DNA from: Actinomycetota bacterium
GTDB taxonomy: Bacteria > Actinomycetota > Actinomycetes > S36-B12 > UBA10799
NCBI GenBank assembly: GCA_020636995.1
Contig: JACJWU010000001.1
Span: forward strand, 620,001 to 684,000
Direction: 5' to 3'
Length of the DNA stretch: 64,000 nucleotides
This document shows, one piece after another, positions 16,383 to 25,843 of this stretch (position 1 is its first letter; each line of letters begins with the position of its first letter). Both the position numbers and the translations under genes were made by a program. The notes under the pieces are model-generated. The model saw only the letters and a list, made by a program, of their open reading frames with translations, did not search any database and was not told where the DNA came from.

Positions 16383-18020
16383 TCAGCCCTCGCGCCGCCA
16401 GACCGTGCTGCCCTCCTTGATCGTTTCCAGGACCGTGATCGTGTTCAGTTCCAGCGGATCGATCGTCAGCGGGTTGTCGGACAGGATCACCAGATCGGCG
16501 AGTTTGCCCTCCTTGAGCGATCCCTTGCGGTCCTCTTCGAAGTGTTGATAGGCACCCCAGATGGTGATGCACTTCAACGCCTCAAGCGGGGTCAGCCGCT
16601 CATCGGGTCCCATCACCTTGCCGGACCGGGAGAGCCGGTTCACCGTCGACCACAGGATCTGCATCAGGTTCGGCAACGCGACGGGGGCGTCCGTGTGGCT
16701 GGTGATCACCGGCATGCGATTCAGCGCGGACCGCGTCGGCGAGATCTTCTGCGCCGCCTCCGGCCCGATGATCTGGTCGTACCAGTCGCCCCAGTAGAAC
16801 GTGTGCATCGGGAACAGCGACGGGATCACGCCGAATTCCGCACAGGTGTCGAGTTGCTCGATGCGGATGAGTTGACCGTGGACCAAGACATGCCGGCGGT
16901 CCTGCTCCGGGCTGGTCTCGTGCGCCGGGCGCATGGCAGCGAACATCTGGTCCGCAGCCGCGTCGCCGTTGGTGTGACACAGGACCTGCCAGCCCTTCGC
17001 GTAGGCCTCGTCGAACAATGCCGCGACGTCTGAGGTGTCCGGGATGGCCGGGTAACCGGCATAGCCGGGCTCCTGCCCGTCCGGTGGCAGCAGGTACGGC
17101 ACTGTCCGCCATGCCGTGCGACCCTGCGGTGATCCGTCCAACGTGATCTTCAAACCAGCGACGCGGTAACGATTGCGGTAGTCGCGGCTGTGCCAGGGCC
17201 CATCGAGGATGTCCTTGCTCGTGTAGTCGATGTAGGACAGCACGTCGATGTCATAGACCCCCTCTTCGGCGAGGGACGCCATCGCATCGTGGTTGAACCC
17301 GAACGCCCGGCCTTCGTGCGCAGTGGTGTACCCGTAACTCTTGGCCATCGCCAGGCCCCGCTGCATGAAGTACAACTGACCCTCAGGCGTGGTGGGGTTG
17401 ATCGCCGCCAGCATGTGCGGGATGCTCGCCAATTCCTCCAGGGTTCCGTTCGGCTCCCCATCCTCGCGCCGCCGAATCACCCCGCCCTCCGGATCTGGTG
17501 TCGCGGCTGTGTATCCGACCTTCGCCAAGCCCACACTGTTCATCGCCGAGAAGTGCCCCGAGATGTGCACTGCGATGACCGGCAGTTCCGTCGACACCCG
17601 ATCCAGATCGTCCCGGTCAGGGTGACGCCCCAGCAGTGCATCGTCGTAGCCAAGACCGAAGATCCAGCCGGTCTGATCCACATCCGGTCCCGCGGCGAAC
17701 TCCGAGAGCTTGTCGACCAAGTCGTCGATCGTCTACACGTTGCCATCCGGCGCCGCCAGGAGATTGGCACCCACCGCCTGCGATCCGAACCCGAGAAAGT
17801 GCGCATGCCCATCGATGAACCCCGGCACCAGAGTCGCCCCGCCAAGGTCGACCATCTCGGTGTCCGGCCCGCGCAGCAAGGAGACATCAGTCAGGCTTCC
17901 CAAACCAGCGATCACACCGTCCGCCACCGCCAAAGCCTCAACGGTGAGCCGATCGTCGTCGACCGTCAGGATCGGACCCCCGAAGAAGATCCGGTCAGCG
18001 GTCGTTTGGCCGTTCGACAT
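16383..18020 (-). pseudogene. YtcJ-like amidohydrolase interrupted by one in-frame amber codon
   Basis: Across 545 sense codons the frame encodes a full-length amidohydrolase of the YtcJ/imidazolonepropionase-like group. The N-terminus ADRIFFGGPILTVDDD leads to the metal-binding HxH in VPGFIDGHAHFLGFG, and the C-terminus LKEGKLADLVILSDNPLTID is the usual ending. A single TAG at 17733-17735 stops translation after GNV, and the same frame continues with TIDDLVDKL, exactly as in intact homologs I recall. No frameshift is needed. CAG or another one-step codon probably stood there. It is either a recent pseudogene, a read-through gene or a sequencing error. Metal-dependent hydrolysis of a small amide is the family function; the substrate is unknown. 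Confidence 0.8.
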
Positions 18021-18267
18021 CGTCTGGCTCCTTGCTGATCATTGCCGCACGGCGGACGCCCTGCAGATGATCACGGACCCTACTCGAGATCGGCGCCGGA
18101 CCCCCATTCATGATCGCGGCTCCCCGGACCGAACCTGCGACAGGGACGGGCCGGTATCGCGCGAATCCGGTGCGTGGTGCCGAACGATCGCGTTGGCATT
18201 CCGGTGTCACCGGTTGCCAACATCGCGGCGTTTAGTCCTGATGCGGCGCCAGGACGGGCCGTCACGC

Positions 18268-18693
18268 TCAGGACGGAACGATCACCGTCAGCCCCGGGAA
18301 CCGTCGGAACCCGTGATCGAAGGTGGCCAGACGCGCCCCCAGGTCGATCGCTGTGGCAGCCAGATACGCGTCGGGGATGTCGTTGGCCCGCAACCCCAGT
18401 TCGCTTGTGAGTCGGCTGAATGCCGACCATCTGCGGACTGAAACCGCCGGCGTGATGGCGGCCGGCGCTGACCGGACGGCGTCGCACACAGCCAGGGCCT
18501 CATCCGGTCCGAAAGGATCCCGCAGGACGCGGTGATTGGTCATGAGGCGAGTGGCAGCCGCAAGGACACCGTCAAGGACGGCCACCGGCTCGTCTCCTGA
18601 AAGGGCTGCCTCCAGCCATCGAAGCGCCGCCTCATGTTCTTGGAACTCACGACGCGCGGCGTAGACGATGACGTTGACGTCGAGGATGATCAC
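18268..18693 (-). CDS. vapC: PIN-domain toxin, VapC family
   Basis: A 141-residue PIN-domain protein. The first acidic residue is in MIILDVNVIVYA. A middle Glu/Asp is in NDIPDAYLAATA, and the last acid is in LATFDHGFRRFPG. These fit the acidic RNase active site of VapC toxins, which cut tRNA or rRNA. The GTG start overlaps the antitoxin TGA by four bases (GTGA), so the two are co-translated with the antitoxin first. The full length and intact acids suggest it is functional. Confidence 0.9.
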   Translation of the reverse strand: MIILDVNVIVYAARREFQEHEAALRWLEAALSGDEPVAVLDGVLAAATRLMTNHRVLRDPFGPDEALAVCDAVRSAPAAITPAVSVRRWSAFSRLTSELGLRANDIPDAYLAATAIDLGARLATFDHGFRRFPGLTVIVPS

Positions 18694-18950
18694 GTGGCCG
18701 GGTCCAGGAACCCGTTGTCCCCCAGAGCGTCAGCGAGGGCCTCCCGATCGAGGATGTCGACCAGCGGCCGATCGTCAGCGCTGCCCCCTACCGGGATCGA
18801 GACTCCGGGCCGGTCGCTCGTCGCCGCCTGACGCGCCAGGGTCTCCCTCAATGCATCCTCCAGAACCGAACTCAGGGTGCGATGGGAGCGGGCCGCCAAC
18901 TCCTTGGCCTGAGCGAGCAGGCCGTTGTCGATCGTGACCGTTGTGCGCAC
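18690..18950 (-). CDS. vapB: ribbon-helix-helix antitoxin, VapB family
   Basis: An 86-residue antitoxin. The N-terminal MRTTVTIDNGLLAQAKELA and RTLSSVLEDALRE form a ribbon-helix-helix DNA-binding domain. The C-terminal tail, rich in acidic and hydrophobic residues (DRPLVDILDREALADAL), would wrap around the toxin. The GTG start lies only six bases after a TACGAT box, so the transcript is probably leaderless. A perfect 16-bp palindrome upstream is the likely autoregulatory operator. Confidence 0.88.
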   Translation of the reverse strand: MRTTVTIDNGLLAQAKELAARSHRTLSSVLEDALRETLARQAATSDRPGVSIPVGGSADDRPLVDILDREALADALGDNGFLDPAT

Positions 18951-18956
18951 AATCGC

Positions 18957-18989
18957 ATCGTAGCATCAGGCTTGTGCATCATGATGCAC
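18957..18989 (-). promoter_or_regulatory. vapBC operator palindrome and leaderless -10 box
   Basis: GTGCATCATGATGCAC at 18974-18989 is a perfect 16-bp palindrome. On the minus strand it is followed by TACGAT (complement of 18957-18962), a good -10 box preceded by TGC. The GTG start at 18950 lies six bases further. The palindrome covers the -35 region, where binding of the RHH antitoxin would block transcription. Confidence 0.65.
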
Positions 18990-19048
18990 GCAAGAAATAG
19001 ATGGGGACTGCCTACCCACACGACTTGCTCTCTCAACGAGTCCCCGAG

Positions 19049-19918
19049 TCAGCCCATTTCCGCCAACTGGGGAACGGCATCCCGGCCCAGTCGCTCGATG
19101 AAACGCACGGGATCGCCTACCGGAGGCATCACATGAACCTCCGTGATGCCGATGTCGGCGAAGGGCTCAAGTTCCTTCGCGAAGCCGTCCAGGGAACCCG
19201 TCCAGAGGACTGTCTTGCGGATCCCCGCGTAGTCGGTCCCGACCTTCTGACAGTGGTCGCGTAGGACCTCGAGCTTGTGCTCGATCCGATCACGATCGGC
19301 ACTACCTCGAACGAAGAAGTTGCACGCATCGGCGTACTGCGCCACCAGCCTCAGCGTCTTGCGCTCCCCCTGGCCGCCGATCATGATCAGTGGGCGTCGC
19401 AGTGGTTGCGGGGAGTTGATGGTCTCGGCGAGGTGGTAGTGCCGTCCTTCGTAGGGTCCGTCGTCCGCACTCCACATCTGATGCACGATCTGCAACGTCT
19501 CCTCGAGCCGTTCGAAACGTTCTGCCAATCCTGGGAACGGCACGCCGTATGCGCGGTGCTCGCGCTCGTACCAGGCGGCTCCGATGCCCAGCATGGCTCT
19601 GCCACCGGACAGGACGTCCAGCGTGGTCACGATCTTGGCCAAGAGCCCGGGGTGCCGGTAGGTCACGCCCGTGACCAGCAACTGCAGTTCCAGCGTTTGC
19701 GTCTGACCGGCCAGGTACCCGAGCGTGGTGTAGCCCTCGAGCATCGGGGCCAGCGCGCCTCCCATCGCCGGCACGTCCATCTGGAGGTAGTGGTCCATGA
19801 CCGACAGATTCGTCAGGCCAGCCGACTCCGCAGTACGAGCCGCTTCCGCCAGCACAGCCGGGATGCTCGCCGGTCCGCCGTCGAAGTCGAAGTTCACGAT
19901 GTGCACACCGAGGTCCAT
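19049..19918 (-). CDS. LLM-class F420-dependent oxidoreductase
   Basis: A 289-residue protein of the bacterial luciferase-like superfamily. Recognisable parts are the N-terminal strand GVHIVNFDF, SVMDHYLQMD, the TGVTYRHPGLLAKIVTTLD core, GRAMLGIGAAWYEREHRAYG and LIMIGGQGERKTLRLVA near the cofactor site. In Actinomycetota this subgroup mostly uses F420H2 rather than FMN. The substrate is unknown. It lies alone between the VapBC pair and a secreted protein gene, with no clear operon partner. Confidence 0.85.
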   Translation of the reverse strand: MDLGVHIVNFDFDGGPASIPAVLAEAARTAESAGLTNLSVMDHYLQMDVPAMGGALAPMLEGYTTLGYLAGQTQTLELQLLVTGVTYRHPGLLAKIVTTLDVLSGGRAMLGIGAAWYEREHRAYGVPFPGLAERFERLEETLQIVHQMWSADDGPYEGRHYHLAETINSPQPLRRPLIMIGGQGERKTLRLVAQYADACNFFVRGSADRDRIEHKLEVLRDHCQKVGTDYAGIRKTVLWTGSLDGFAKELEPFADIGITEVHVMPPVGDPVRFIERLGRDAVPQLAEMG

Positions 19919-20007
19919 GTGCGAAACCTTCGCCTACAACGATCGCCGAGGCAAGACCCGCGAATCGCTTCGAGCGTGCCCGCCGTGGGTCGGCACCGAC
20001 CCGTGTG

Positions 20008-20562
20008 TCAGCCAGAGCGGGTCCCCGACCGCACGATCCACGGGGTCATTGCCACCGGATCAACGACGGGTTGCTGACCGATGAGTGGGATGACATGGAA
20101 CGGCCGGACTCGGACACGCTTCGGGCGTTCAGCGAGCCCGAAACAGCGCAGCGGCACGCTCACACCGGTCGACAGAGCGGCCTCGTCGATGGCGTATCGC
20201 CATCCCTTACACGGCAAGACGCACTTCTTGTTCGGCGGGCAGTTCCGGAAGCCCTTGAGCGTGTACAACTGGGACCTGCGGCCATTCACGTTGGGGACGA
20301 TGACGAAGATGGGACCCTTGTCGAACCTGATCCGGCCGCCCGTTGCGCTGCGGTACCGGCGCCATTGCGACCTCCACGATGCGTGGGTGACCGAGATACT
20401 CAGCCGTTTGGCTGAGAAGTCGATGGTCGCGGCCGTGATGTCCGAGATCTCAGGACCGACAATGATGTCCCCCACCTCGTCGGTGACCGTGGCCGAATCC
20501 GCCAGGGCGGCAGACGGCCACAACCCGATCGCGAGGATCACGGTGACCATCAGGAATCTCAT
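20008..20562 (-). CDS. secreted protein of unknown function
   Basis: A 184-residue protein with a signal peptide (MRFLMVTVILAIGLWPSAALA) and a mature part that starts with a DSATVTDEVGD segment and is followed by strand-like repeats. Three cysteines occur in the middle (NCPPNKKCVLPC), and one more near residue 140 could pair with them outside the cell. The end is basic and Val/Pro-rich. No family is recognised. An unusual tandem repeat lies immediately upstream of its start. Confidence 0.65.
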   Translation of the reverse strand: MRFLMVTVILAIGLWPSAALADSATVTDEVGDIIVGPEISDITAATIDFSAKRLSISVTHASWRSQWRRYRSATGGRIRFDKGPIFVIVPNVNGRRSQLYTLKGFRNCPPNKKCVLPCKGWRYAIDEAALSTGVSVPLRCFGLAERPKRVRVRPFHVIPLIGQQPVVDPVAMTPWIVRSGTRSG

Positions 20563-20578
20563 GACTGCCTCCCTCGCT

Positions 20579-20700
20579 ACACCTCAGTTGACCGTCAGGC
20601 ACCCAATCCGACAGCCGCGGACGACTGGGTGCCTCACCGACACCTCAGTTGACCGTTGGACACCCAAACCGACAGGCGCCGACCACTGGGTGCCTGGCTG
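20579..20700. repeat. two tandem 61-bp repeats, each with an inverted repeat
   Basis: Units at 20579-20639 and 20640-20700 both begin ACACCTCAGTTGACCGT and each contain a CACCCA ... TGGGTG inverted pair about 25 bp apart. The first unit shows the longest stem (AGGCACCCA with its complement TGGGTGCCT). They lie between a secreted protein gene and a divergent phosphatase gene. The rest of this gap, to 20932, shows nothing I can identify. Confidence 0.65.
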
Positions 20701-20932
20701 AGGCTACGCGCGGGGTCCAGGCAGGTCAAGGTCGGCTGACAGTTCTTCGAGGCGACGTGGCGGCACGGAACATGCACGTCCTCAGCCGCCATTCCGAGGC
20801 CCCTACCGCTCGCAAGACGCGATCACTGGGAGATCCCGGGGATCACCACTCGATGCGATCACCACCTCATCCGATCTAGTGGTCTTCGCACCAGCCCTTT
20901 GATTCCCGTTCGGCGAGGTCCATCCTTGACCC

Positions 20933-22222
20933 ATGAGTCGCGGGCGCCCCATGTCCGCCTTCCTGTCCATGTCGGCAGGATGCCTACTGCTGCCCATCTT
21001 CCCGGCGCATGCTTCACCTACACCCAGCCGCGGACCGCTCGCGGGTGCGGCGCTTCCCACATCCGGTGAAGTGCCGCGGCCCACCCACATCAGGGGATGG
21101 AACAACAACACCCGCCGGGTGACACCCCGCGCAGAAGTGCGCGACAGGATCCGCATCACGTCCGGCGGCTACGCCACACGGCGTACGGTCGCATTGCTTC
21201 GCGCCCGCAGCGGATCCACGCAGTGGACGCGCATCTGGCGCGGACGAACCAATGCCGCCGGGCGCCTGACGCTACGCTTCACAACCCCCGATGAGGGCAA
21301 CTGGAAGTACCGCGTCCGGGTGCGCGCCACTCGGACCGCGGCGGCAAAGACATCCAAGAGCCGACGGATCGTCGTGTGGACCCCGCAACCCTCGACTGTT
21401 CCCGGCGCCCCCAACGATCCCGCACCGCCCGTCAGCACGTCACTGGTCTACGTCACCGGTGATATCGGTCAGTGCGGCGGTGAGGCGGACAACACCGCCG
21501 CGCTGATCGACCCACGCACCGGCGTACTTGTGGCGACCGGGGATCTTGCGTATCCCAATGGCACCAGCGCGGACTTCGCCAACTGCTACGACCCTTCCTA
21601 CGGCCCCTTCAAACACGTCACGTTCCCTGTCCCTGGCAACCATGAGTACAACTCCGGCGGAGCTGGATACTTCGCCTATTTCGGGGACCGGGTCGGGACT
21701 CTCGAGCAGCCTTGGTACGTCGTGGAAATAGCTCAGTGGCGCGTTTTCATGCTCAATTCGAACTGCGCCCAGGCGGGCGGATGCGATGTCGGTTCCGCGC
21801 AGTACACGTGGTTGGCGACGCAGCTGTCCCTGCCGCAGCCTCGATGCACGGCCGCCGTGTGGCACCACCCCCGGTGGTCGAGCGGGGTCCACGGCCCGGA
21901 CGCGAGCGTCACGGCCCTCTACGAACTACTTGTCACGCACGGCACGGATCTTCTGCTGACTGGCCACGAGCACAACTACGAGCGGTTCGCCCGCCTGGAC
22001 TCTGCGGGCGCGCCCAGTTCCTCCGGGATCCGGGAGTTCGTCGTCGGAACCGGCGGACAGGCGCTTCGCGAGATACCTGGCAACGCCCCGGGTTCCGAAG
22101 TGCGGCTCAGCGACAGTCACGGGGTGTTGCTGCTGACTCTCGGGGCAACCGATTTCGCATGGCGCTTCGCGCCGACGGAACCGAGCGCGGGGACCGATAG
22201 CGGCTTCGAGCAATGCAGTTGA
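20933..22222 (+). CDS. secreted metallophosphoesterase, purple acid phosphatase-like
   Basis: A 429-residue exported protein. Residues 1-27 look like a signal peptide ending in FPAHA. Residues of about 45-150 form a basic beta-rich Ig-like domain. Residues of about 165-425 form a calcineurin-like phosphoesterase with the full motif set: VTGDIGQ, ATGDLAYPNG, PGNHEYNS, VWHHPRWSSG and LTGHEHNYERF. The two metal sites thus look complete. It would release phosphate from organic esters outside the cell. The mature protein contains several cysteines. It is divergent from the gene at 20008 and convergent with the ABC-F gene. Confidence 0.87.
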   Translation: MSRGRPMSAFLSMSAGCLLLPIFPAHASPTPSRGPLAGAALPTSGEVPRPTHIRGWNNNTRRVTPRAEVRDRIRITSGGYATRRTVALLRARSGSTQWTRIWRGRTNAAGRLTLRFTTPDEGNWKYRVRVRATRTAAAKTSKSRRIVVWTPQPSTVPGAPNDPAPPVSTSLVYVTGDIGQCGGEADNTAALIDPRTGVLVATGDLAYPNGTSADFANCYDPSYGPFKHVTFPVPGNHEYNSGGAGYFAYFGDRVGTLEQPWYVVEIAQWRVFMLNSNCAQAGGCDVGSAQYTWLATQLSLPQPRCTAAVWHHPRWSSGVHGPDASVTALYELLVTHGTDLLLTGHEHNYERFARLDSAGAPSSSGIREFVVGTGGQALREIPGNAPGSEVRLSDSHGVLLLTLGATDFAWRFAPTEPSAGTDSGFEQCS

Positions 22223-22292
22223 CGGCTCCGCAGGGCGACTCTCGACGTTGATCGACACGGGCTCCTCGTGCCATCGCGGTCGCGCCCGGGAG

Positions 22293-24023
22293 TCACCGCG
22301 CGCGCTGGACCCGCTGTTCGTCCCACACCGGTCCGTCGGATTCGTAGACACGCCCGTCGGCACCGAACACGAGGAACCGGTCGAAACCGCGGGCGAACCA
22401 TCGGTCGTGGGTCACCGCCAGGACGGTGCCTTCGAACCCTGCGAGGCCCTCCTCCAACGCTTCTGCCGACTCGACGTCGAGGTTGTCAGTCGGTTCGTCG
22501 AGAAGCAGCATCGTCGCACCGGACAACTCCAGCAGCAGAATCTGGAACCTCGCCTGCTGCCCGCCGGACAGCGCATCGAAGGACTGCTCGGCCGCGTGCG
22601 CCAGTTCGTACCTGTCGAGCACCCGCGCGGCTTGTTCCCGACCGATTCCGGCACGACCCCGCCCGTCGGCGGTCCGGTCGCCGCGGTGCAGGATGTCCAC
22701 CAGGGTGCGCCCCATCAGTTCGGGATGCTCGTGGGTCTGCACGAACCAGCCGGGGCGCACGCGGGCGCCGAGGCGGGCGATGCCGGTGTGTGCCACGCGC
22801 TCGATCTCTTCCTCCCCCACCGGTGAGTGCTCGAGGTCGGGTTCCGAGCCACCGGCAGCGAGCAGTCGGAGGAAATGCGACTTCCCGGAACCGTTGGAGC
22901 CCAGGACTGCAACACGTTCGCCGTACCAGACCTCGAGGTCGAAGGGTCGCATCAACTCCGCGTCGGGCAACCGCAGTCCGAGTTGTTCACAGACCAGTGC
23001 CCGCTTGCCCGTCCTGCCTCCTGCCAGGCGCATGACCACGCGCTGCTCGCGTGGCTGCTCGGTCGGCGGTCCGGCCTCCTCGAACTTGCGGAGGCGGGTC
23101 TGGGCCGCCTGGTAGCGGCTGGCCATCCCGTCGTTGTAGGTGGCCTTCTGCCGCAGCGTGGTCACGAGCGTCTTGAGCTTCTGGTGCTCCTCATCCCAGC
23201 GTCGTCGCAACTCGTCGAGACGGGCGAACCTGTCCCGCCGCGCATCATGGTAGGACGCGTAGCCACCGGCATGGGTCCAGACCCGATTGCCTGCTGCACC
23301 GAGTTCCACAGTGACCACCCGCGTCGCCGTGTTCGCCAGCAACTCACGATCGTGGGAGATGAAGAGGATCGTCTTGTCGGACTGGCTGATCTGCTCCTCG
23401 AGCCAGACTTTGCCCGGAACGTCGAGGTAGTTGTCAGGCTCATCGAGCATCAGGACCTCGTCGGGCCCGGCGAGCAGGTACTCGAGCACCAATCGCTTCT
23501 GCTCGCCGCCGGACAGCGTGCGCAGAGAACGGTACTTGACCCTGTCGAAGGGCATCCCGAGCGCGGACGTGGTGCAGACATCCCACGTCACCTCCGCGTC
23601 GTAACCGCCGGCGTCGGCGTACTCGGCCAGTGCCTCCGCGTACTTCATCTGGGTGGCATTGTCGTCGTTGTCCATCAGTGCCAGTTCGAGGTGCTCGATG
23701 GCGCGGGCCGCGGCGCGTACGCGCGGCGGTGCCACGGACAGCAGCAGGTCCGCCACTGTCGGGTCGTCGACGGCGGTGCCATCGTCGACCACCCCCTGGC
23801 CGACGAATTGCCGCATCACACCGAGACCTCCGGAGCGCACCACCGCACCCTCGTGCGGGTTGATGTCACCGGTGATGATCCGCAGCAGGGTGGTCTTTCC
23901 CGAGCCGTTGGCCCCGACCAGCGCGACCTTCTGCCCATCGCCCACGCGGAACGACACGTCGTCCAGTAGGACCCGCCCGTCCGGCAAGTCGTAACGCACA
24001 CCCGAGACGTCAACATGGCCCAC
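22293..24023 (-). CDS. ABC-F family ATP-binding protein
   Basis: A 576-residue protein with two ABC ATPase domains and no membrane part. The first domain has GANGSGKTTLLRII, LSGGEQKRLVLEYLL and MLDEPDNYLD. The second has GSNGSGKSHFLRLL, LSGGQQARFQILLLEL and LLLDEPTDNLD. A long charged linker (about residues 255-330), rich in Arg, Glu and Gln, lies between them. ABC-F proteins act on the ribosome, either as translation factors or in antibiotic resistance. Which of the two applies here cannot be decided. The start is taken at the GTG that begins GHVDVSGVRYDLPDG; the frame is open further upstream. Confidence 0.88.
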   Translation of the reverse strand: MGHVDVSGVRYDLPDGRVLLDDVSFRVGDGQKVALVGANGSGKTTLLRIITGDINPHEGAVVRSGGLGVMRQFVGQGVVDDGTAVDDPTVADLLLSVAPPRVRAAARAIEHLELALMDNDDNATQMKYAEALAEYADAGGYDAEVTWDVCTTSALGMPFDRVKYRSLRTLSGGEQKRLVLEYLLAGPDEVLMLDEPDNYLDVPGKVWLEEQISQSDKTILFISHDRELLANTATRVVTVELGAAGNRVWTHAGGYASYHDARRDRFARLDELRRRWDEEHQKLKTLVTTLRQKATYNDGMASRYQAAQTRLRKFEEAGPPTEQPREQRVVMRLAGGRTGKRALVCEQLGLRLPDAELMRPFDLEVWYGERVAVLGSNGSGKSHFLRLLAAGGSEPDLEHSPVGEEEIERVAHTGIARLGARVRPGWFVQTHEHPELMGRTLVDILHRGDRTADGRGRAGIGREQAARVLDRYELAHAAEQSFDALSGGQQARFQILLLELSGATMLLLDEPTDNLDVESAEALEEGLAGFEGTVLAVTHDRWFARGFDRFLVFGADGRVYESDGPVWDEQRVQRAR

Positions 24024-24138
24024 GCAAGTACGGTACGGCGTGCAGCCGCAGGTTCCACAAGGCCGCCAGTCAGCTCCGTCAGGGTCGTGTGCCACCAGTG
24101 CGGGTGGTGAACCTGCAGACGCCGGGCGACAAACCACC

Positions 24139-25734
24139 TCACCGAGCGCCTTGCGGAACGTCGAGCGCTCCAGGAACCCGCCTGCGTCCGATCACGATCC
24201 AAGCGAAGACCGCACCGGCCAGTGCGACAACGCCCAGAGCCACCATCGCCGTGGTGATTCCCGTGGACTCTGCGATCACGGCCGCCTGCCTGACCGCTTC
24301 GGACACCTCCGGCTGCAGTGAGGCCAAGATCATGTCCGCCGTCGCAGGGTCCCCGGCTTGGACCGCCGCCACATACTCCTGTGCCACCGAACGAACACTC
24401 GGATCCGGGACAGCGTTGTTCACCGTGGCTGACGTGGCTGTGCCGATGATCGATGTCACCACGGCTACGCCAAGGGCTGCCGGGATGTTGAAGGTCATCT
24501 GCATCAGGCCGGATCCCATGCCAGCACGTTCGGCGTCGACGGCCGACATGCCTGCGGTGTTGCAAGCAGGCAGGGCGATGCCCACCCCAACACCCATCAG
24601 GACCAGGGGCACGACCATCTGCGCCAACGCGGTGTCCGGCCCGAAGGTGCTCATCCAGAACAACGCCACAGCCTGCAGTCCCAGCGCCACGGTGATCGGA
24701 ATCCCCGGTCCGATCTTGTCGACCCACTTGCCGGCGGGGGGTTCGAACACCATGCAGGTTCCGGTGGTGATGACGATGACCCAACTCGCCGTCGCCGGCG
24801 AATAGTCCAACACAGTGATGAAGAACAGCGAACCGATGAAGGTCAGCATGGGGATGTAGACGAACCCGACCGCACTCTGCGCGACGAACCCCCCGGTGAA
24901 CAGTCGCTCCCGCCACAGCGCGAAGTCCACCAGTGGGTACGCCATACGGGTCTCCAGTGCGGCGAACAGGAGCAGAAGCACCACCCCGGTGAGCAGCGTG
25001 GCCCACGCTCCGGGTGTCGTCCACCCGGCCACGGAGTTCTGCAATCCGTAGGTGATCAGCGTGATTCCAGCGCCTCCTACGAGCAGGCCGAGCCAGTCGT
25101 ACGAGCCACTGGCCAATGTGCTGCGGTAGCCGCGCGTCGCCAACCCAGTGACGACGATGACCAGACCCGTCAGGGGTAGTGCGACCCAGAAGACCCGGCG
25201 CCACGAGGCGATGTTCAGGATCAGAGCGGCGACCAAGGGTCCGATGAGTAGGCCGAAACCGTGTGCGAACCCCCACACGCCCACCGCGAGCCCACGGCGG
25301 GTGACGGGGAACGAGTTCACAACGATCGACAGGGTGGCGGGCGCCGAGATCCCGATCCCAACGCCTTGGATCGCCCTGCCGGCGATGAGCACCCCACCAT
25401 TTGTCGCCACCGCTGCGGCCACCAGACCCACACCGAACAATGCGAACCCGGCCACGATCATCCTCACCTCACCGACGAGGTCCCCCATACGGCCCCCCGC
25501 GACCAGTGCGGTCCCGAAGGCCAGCGAATACGCGGTGATCGTCCATGTCTGTTCGGTGAGGGAAAGCCCAAGTTCTGCGCGGATGGTCGGCAGTGCCGGG
25601 CCGATGACAGTGCTGAACATCTGCGCGATGAGGGCTCCGAAACCCATGGCCGCCAGAATCGCCCACGCCTTTCGGGTTGTCACGGGATCGCCACTGGAGG
25701 TGCGCGACTTCTCCGGACGCTCCCGACCCCTCAC
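24139..25734 (-). CDS. MFS transporter, DHA2 (14-TM) type
   Basis: A protein of about 531 residues with about fourteen hydrophobic segments. Family marks are the first-helix region ALIAQMFSTVIGPALPTI, the loop GGRMGDLVGEVRM, FGVGLVAAAVATNGGVLIAGR and motif C-like GIGISAPATLSIVV. These are typical of DHA2 drug:H+ antiporters such as QacA/EmrB. The loop between the last helices is long and acidic (PDPSVRSVAQEYVAAVQAG). The start is uncertain: a GTG at 25734 or one at 25683 is possible. It lies about 110 bp upstream of the ABC-F gene, and the two could form a resistance or export pair. Confidence 0.85.
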   Translation of the reverse strand: MRGRERPEKSRTSSGDPVTTRKAWAILAAMGFGALIAQMFSTVIGPALPTIRAELGLSLTEQTWTITAYSLAFGTALVAGGRMGDLVGEVRMIVAGFALFGVGLVAAAVATNGGVLIAGRAIQGVGIGISAPATLSIVVNSFPVTRRGLAVGVWGFAHGFGLLIGPLVAALILNIASWRRVFWVALPLTGLVIVVTGLATRGYRSTLASGSYDWLGLLVGGAGITLITYGLQNSVAGWTTPGAWATLLTGVVLLLLFAALETRMAYPLVDFALWRERLFTGGFVAQSAVGFVYIPMLTFIGSLFFITVLDYSPATASWVIVITTGTCMVFEPPAGKWVDKIGPGIPITVALGLQAVALFWMSTFGPDTALAQMVVPLVLMGVGVGIALPACNTAGMSAVDAERAGMGSGLMQMTFNIPAALGVAVVTSIIGTATSATVNNAVPDPSVRSVAQEYVAAVQAGDPATADMILASLQPEVSEAVRQAAVIAESTGITTAMVALGVVALAGAVFAWIVIGRRRVPGALDVPQGAR

Positions 25735-25843
25735 GCACGCAGCATGCTCGTCGCGCAGTTGCCCATGCAACGCGAGCCGACTCCGCTCCCTCCAGCCATC
25801 AGAACCGCGGCGGGGTGGCGTTGTTGCACAGTGGTGGACCCCT

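Noticed and set aside
24023..24137. Cysteine-rich N-terminal extension of the ABC-F protein (CGTCGCTPYRTC)
   Set aside because: The frame is open upstream, but the ABC-F domain starts right after the GTG at 24023 and the extension has no equivalent that I know in the family. It is more likely untranslated.
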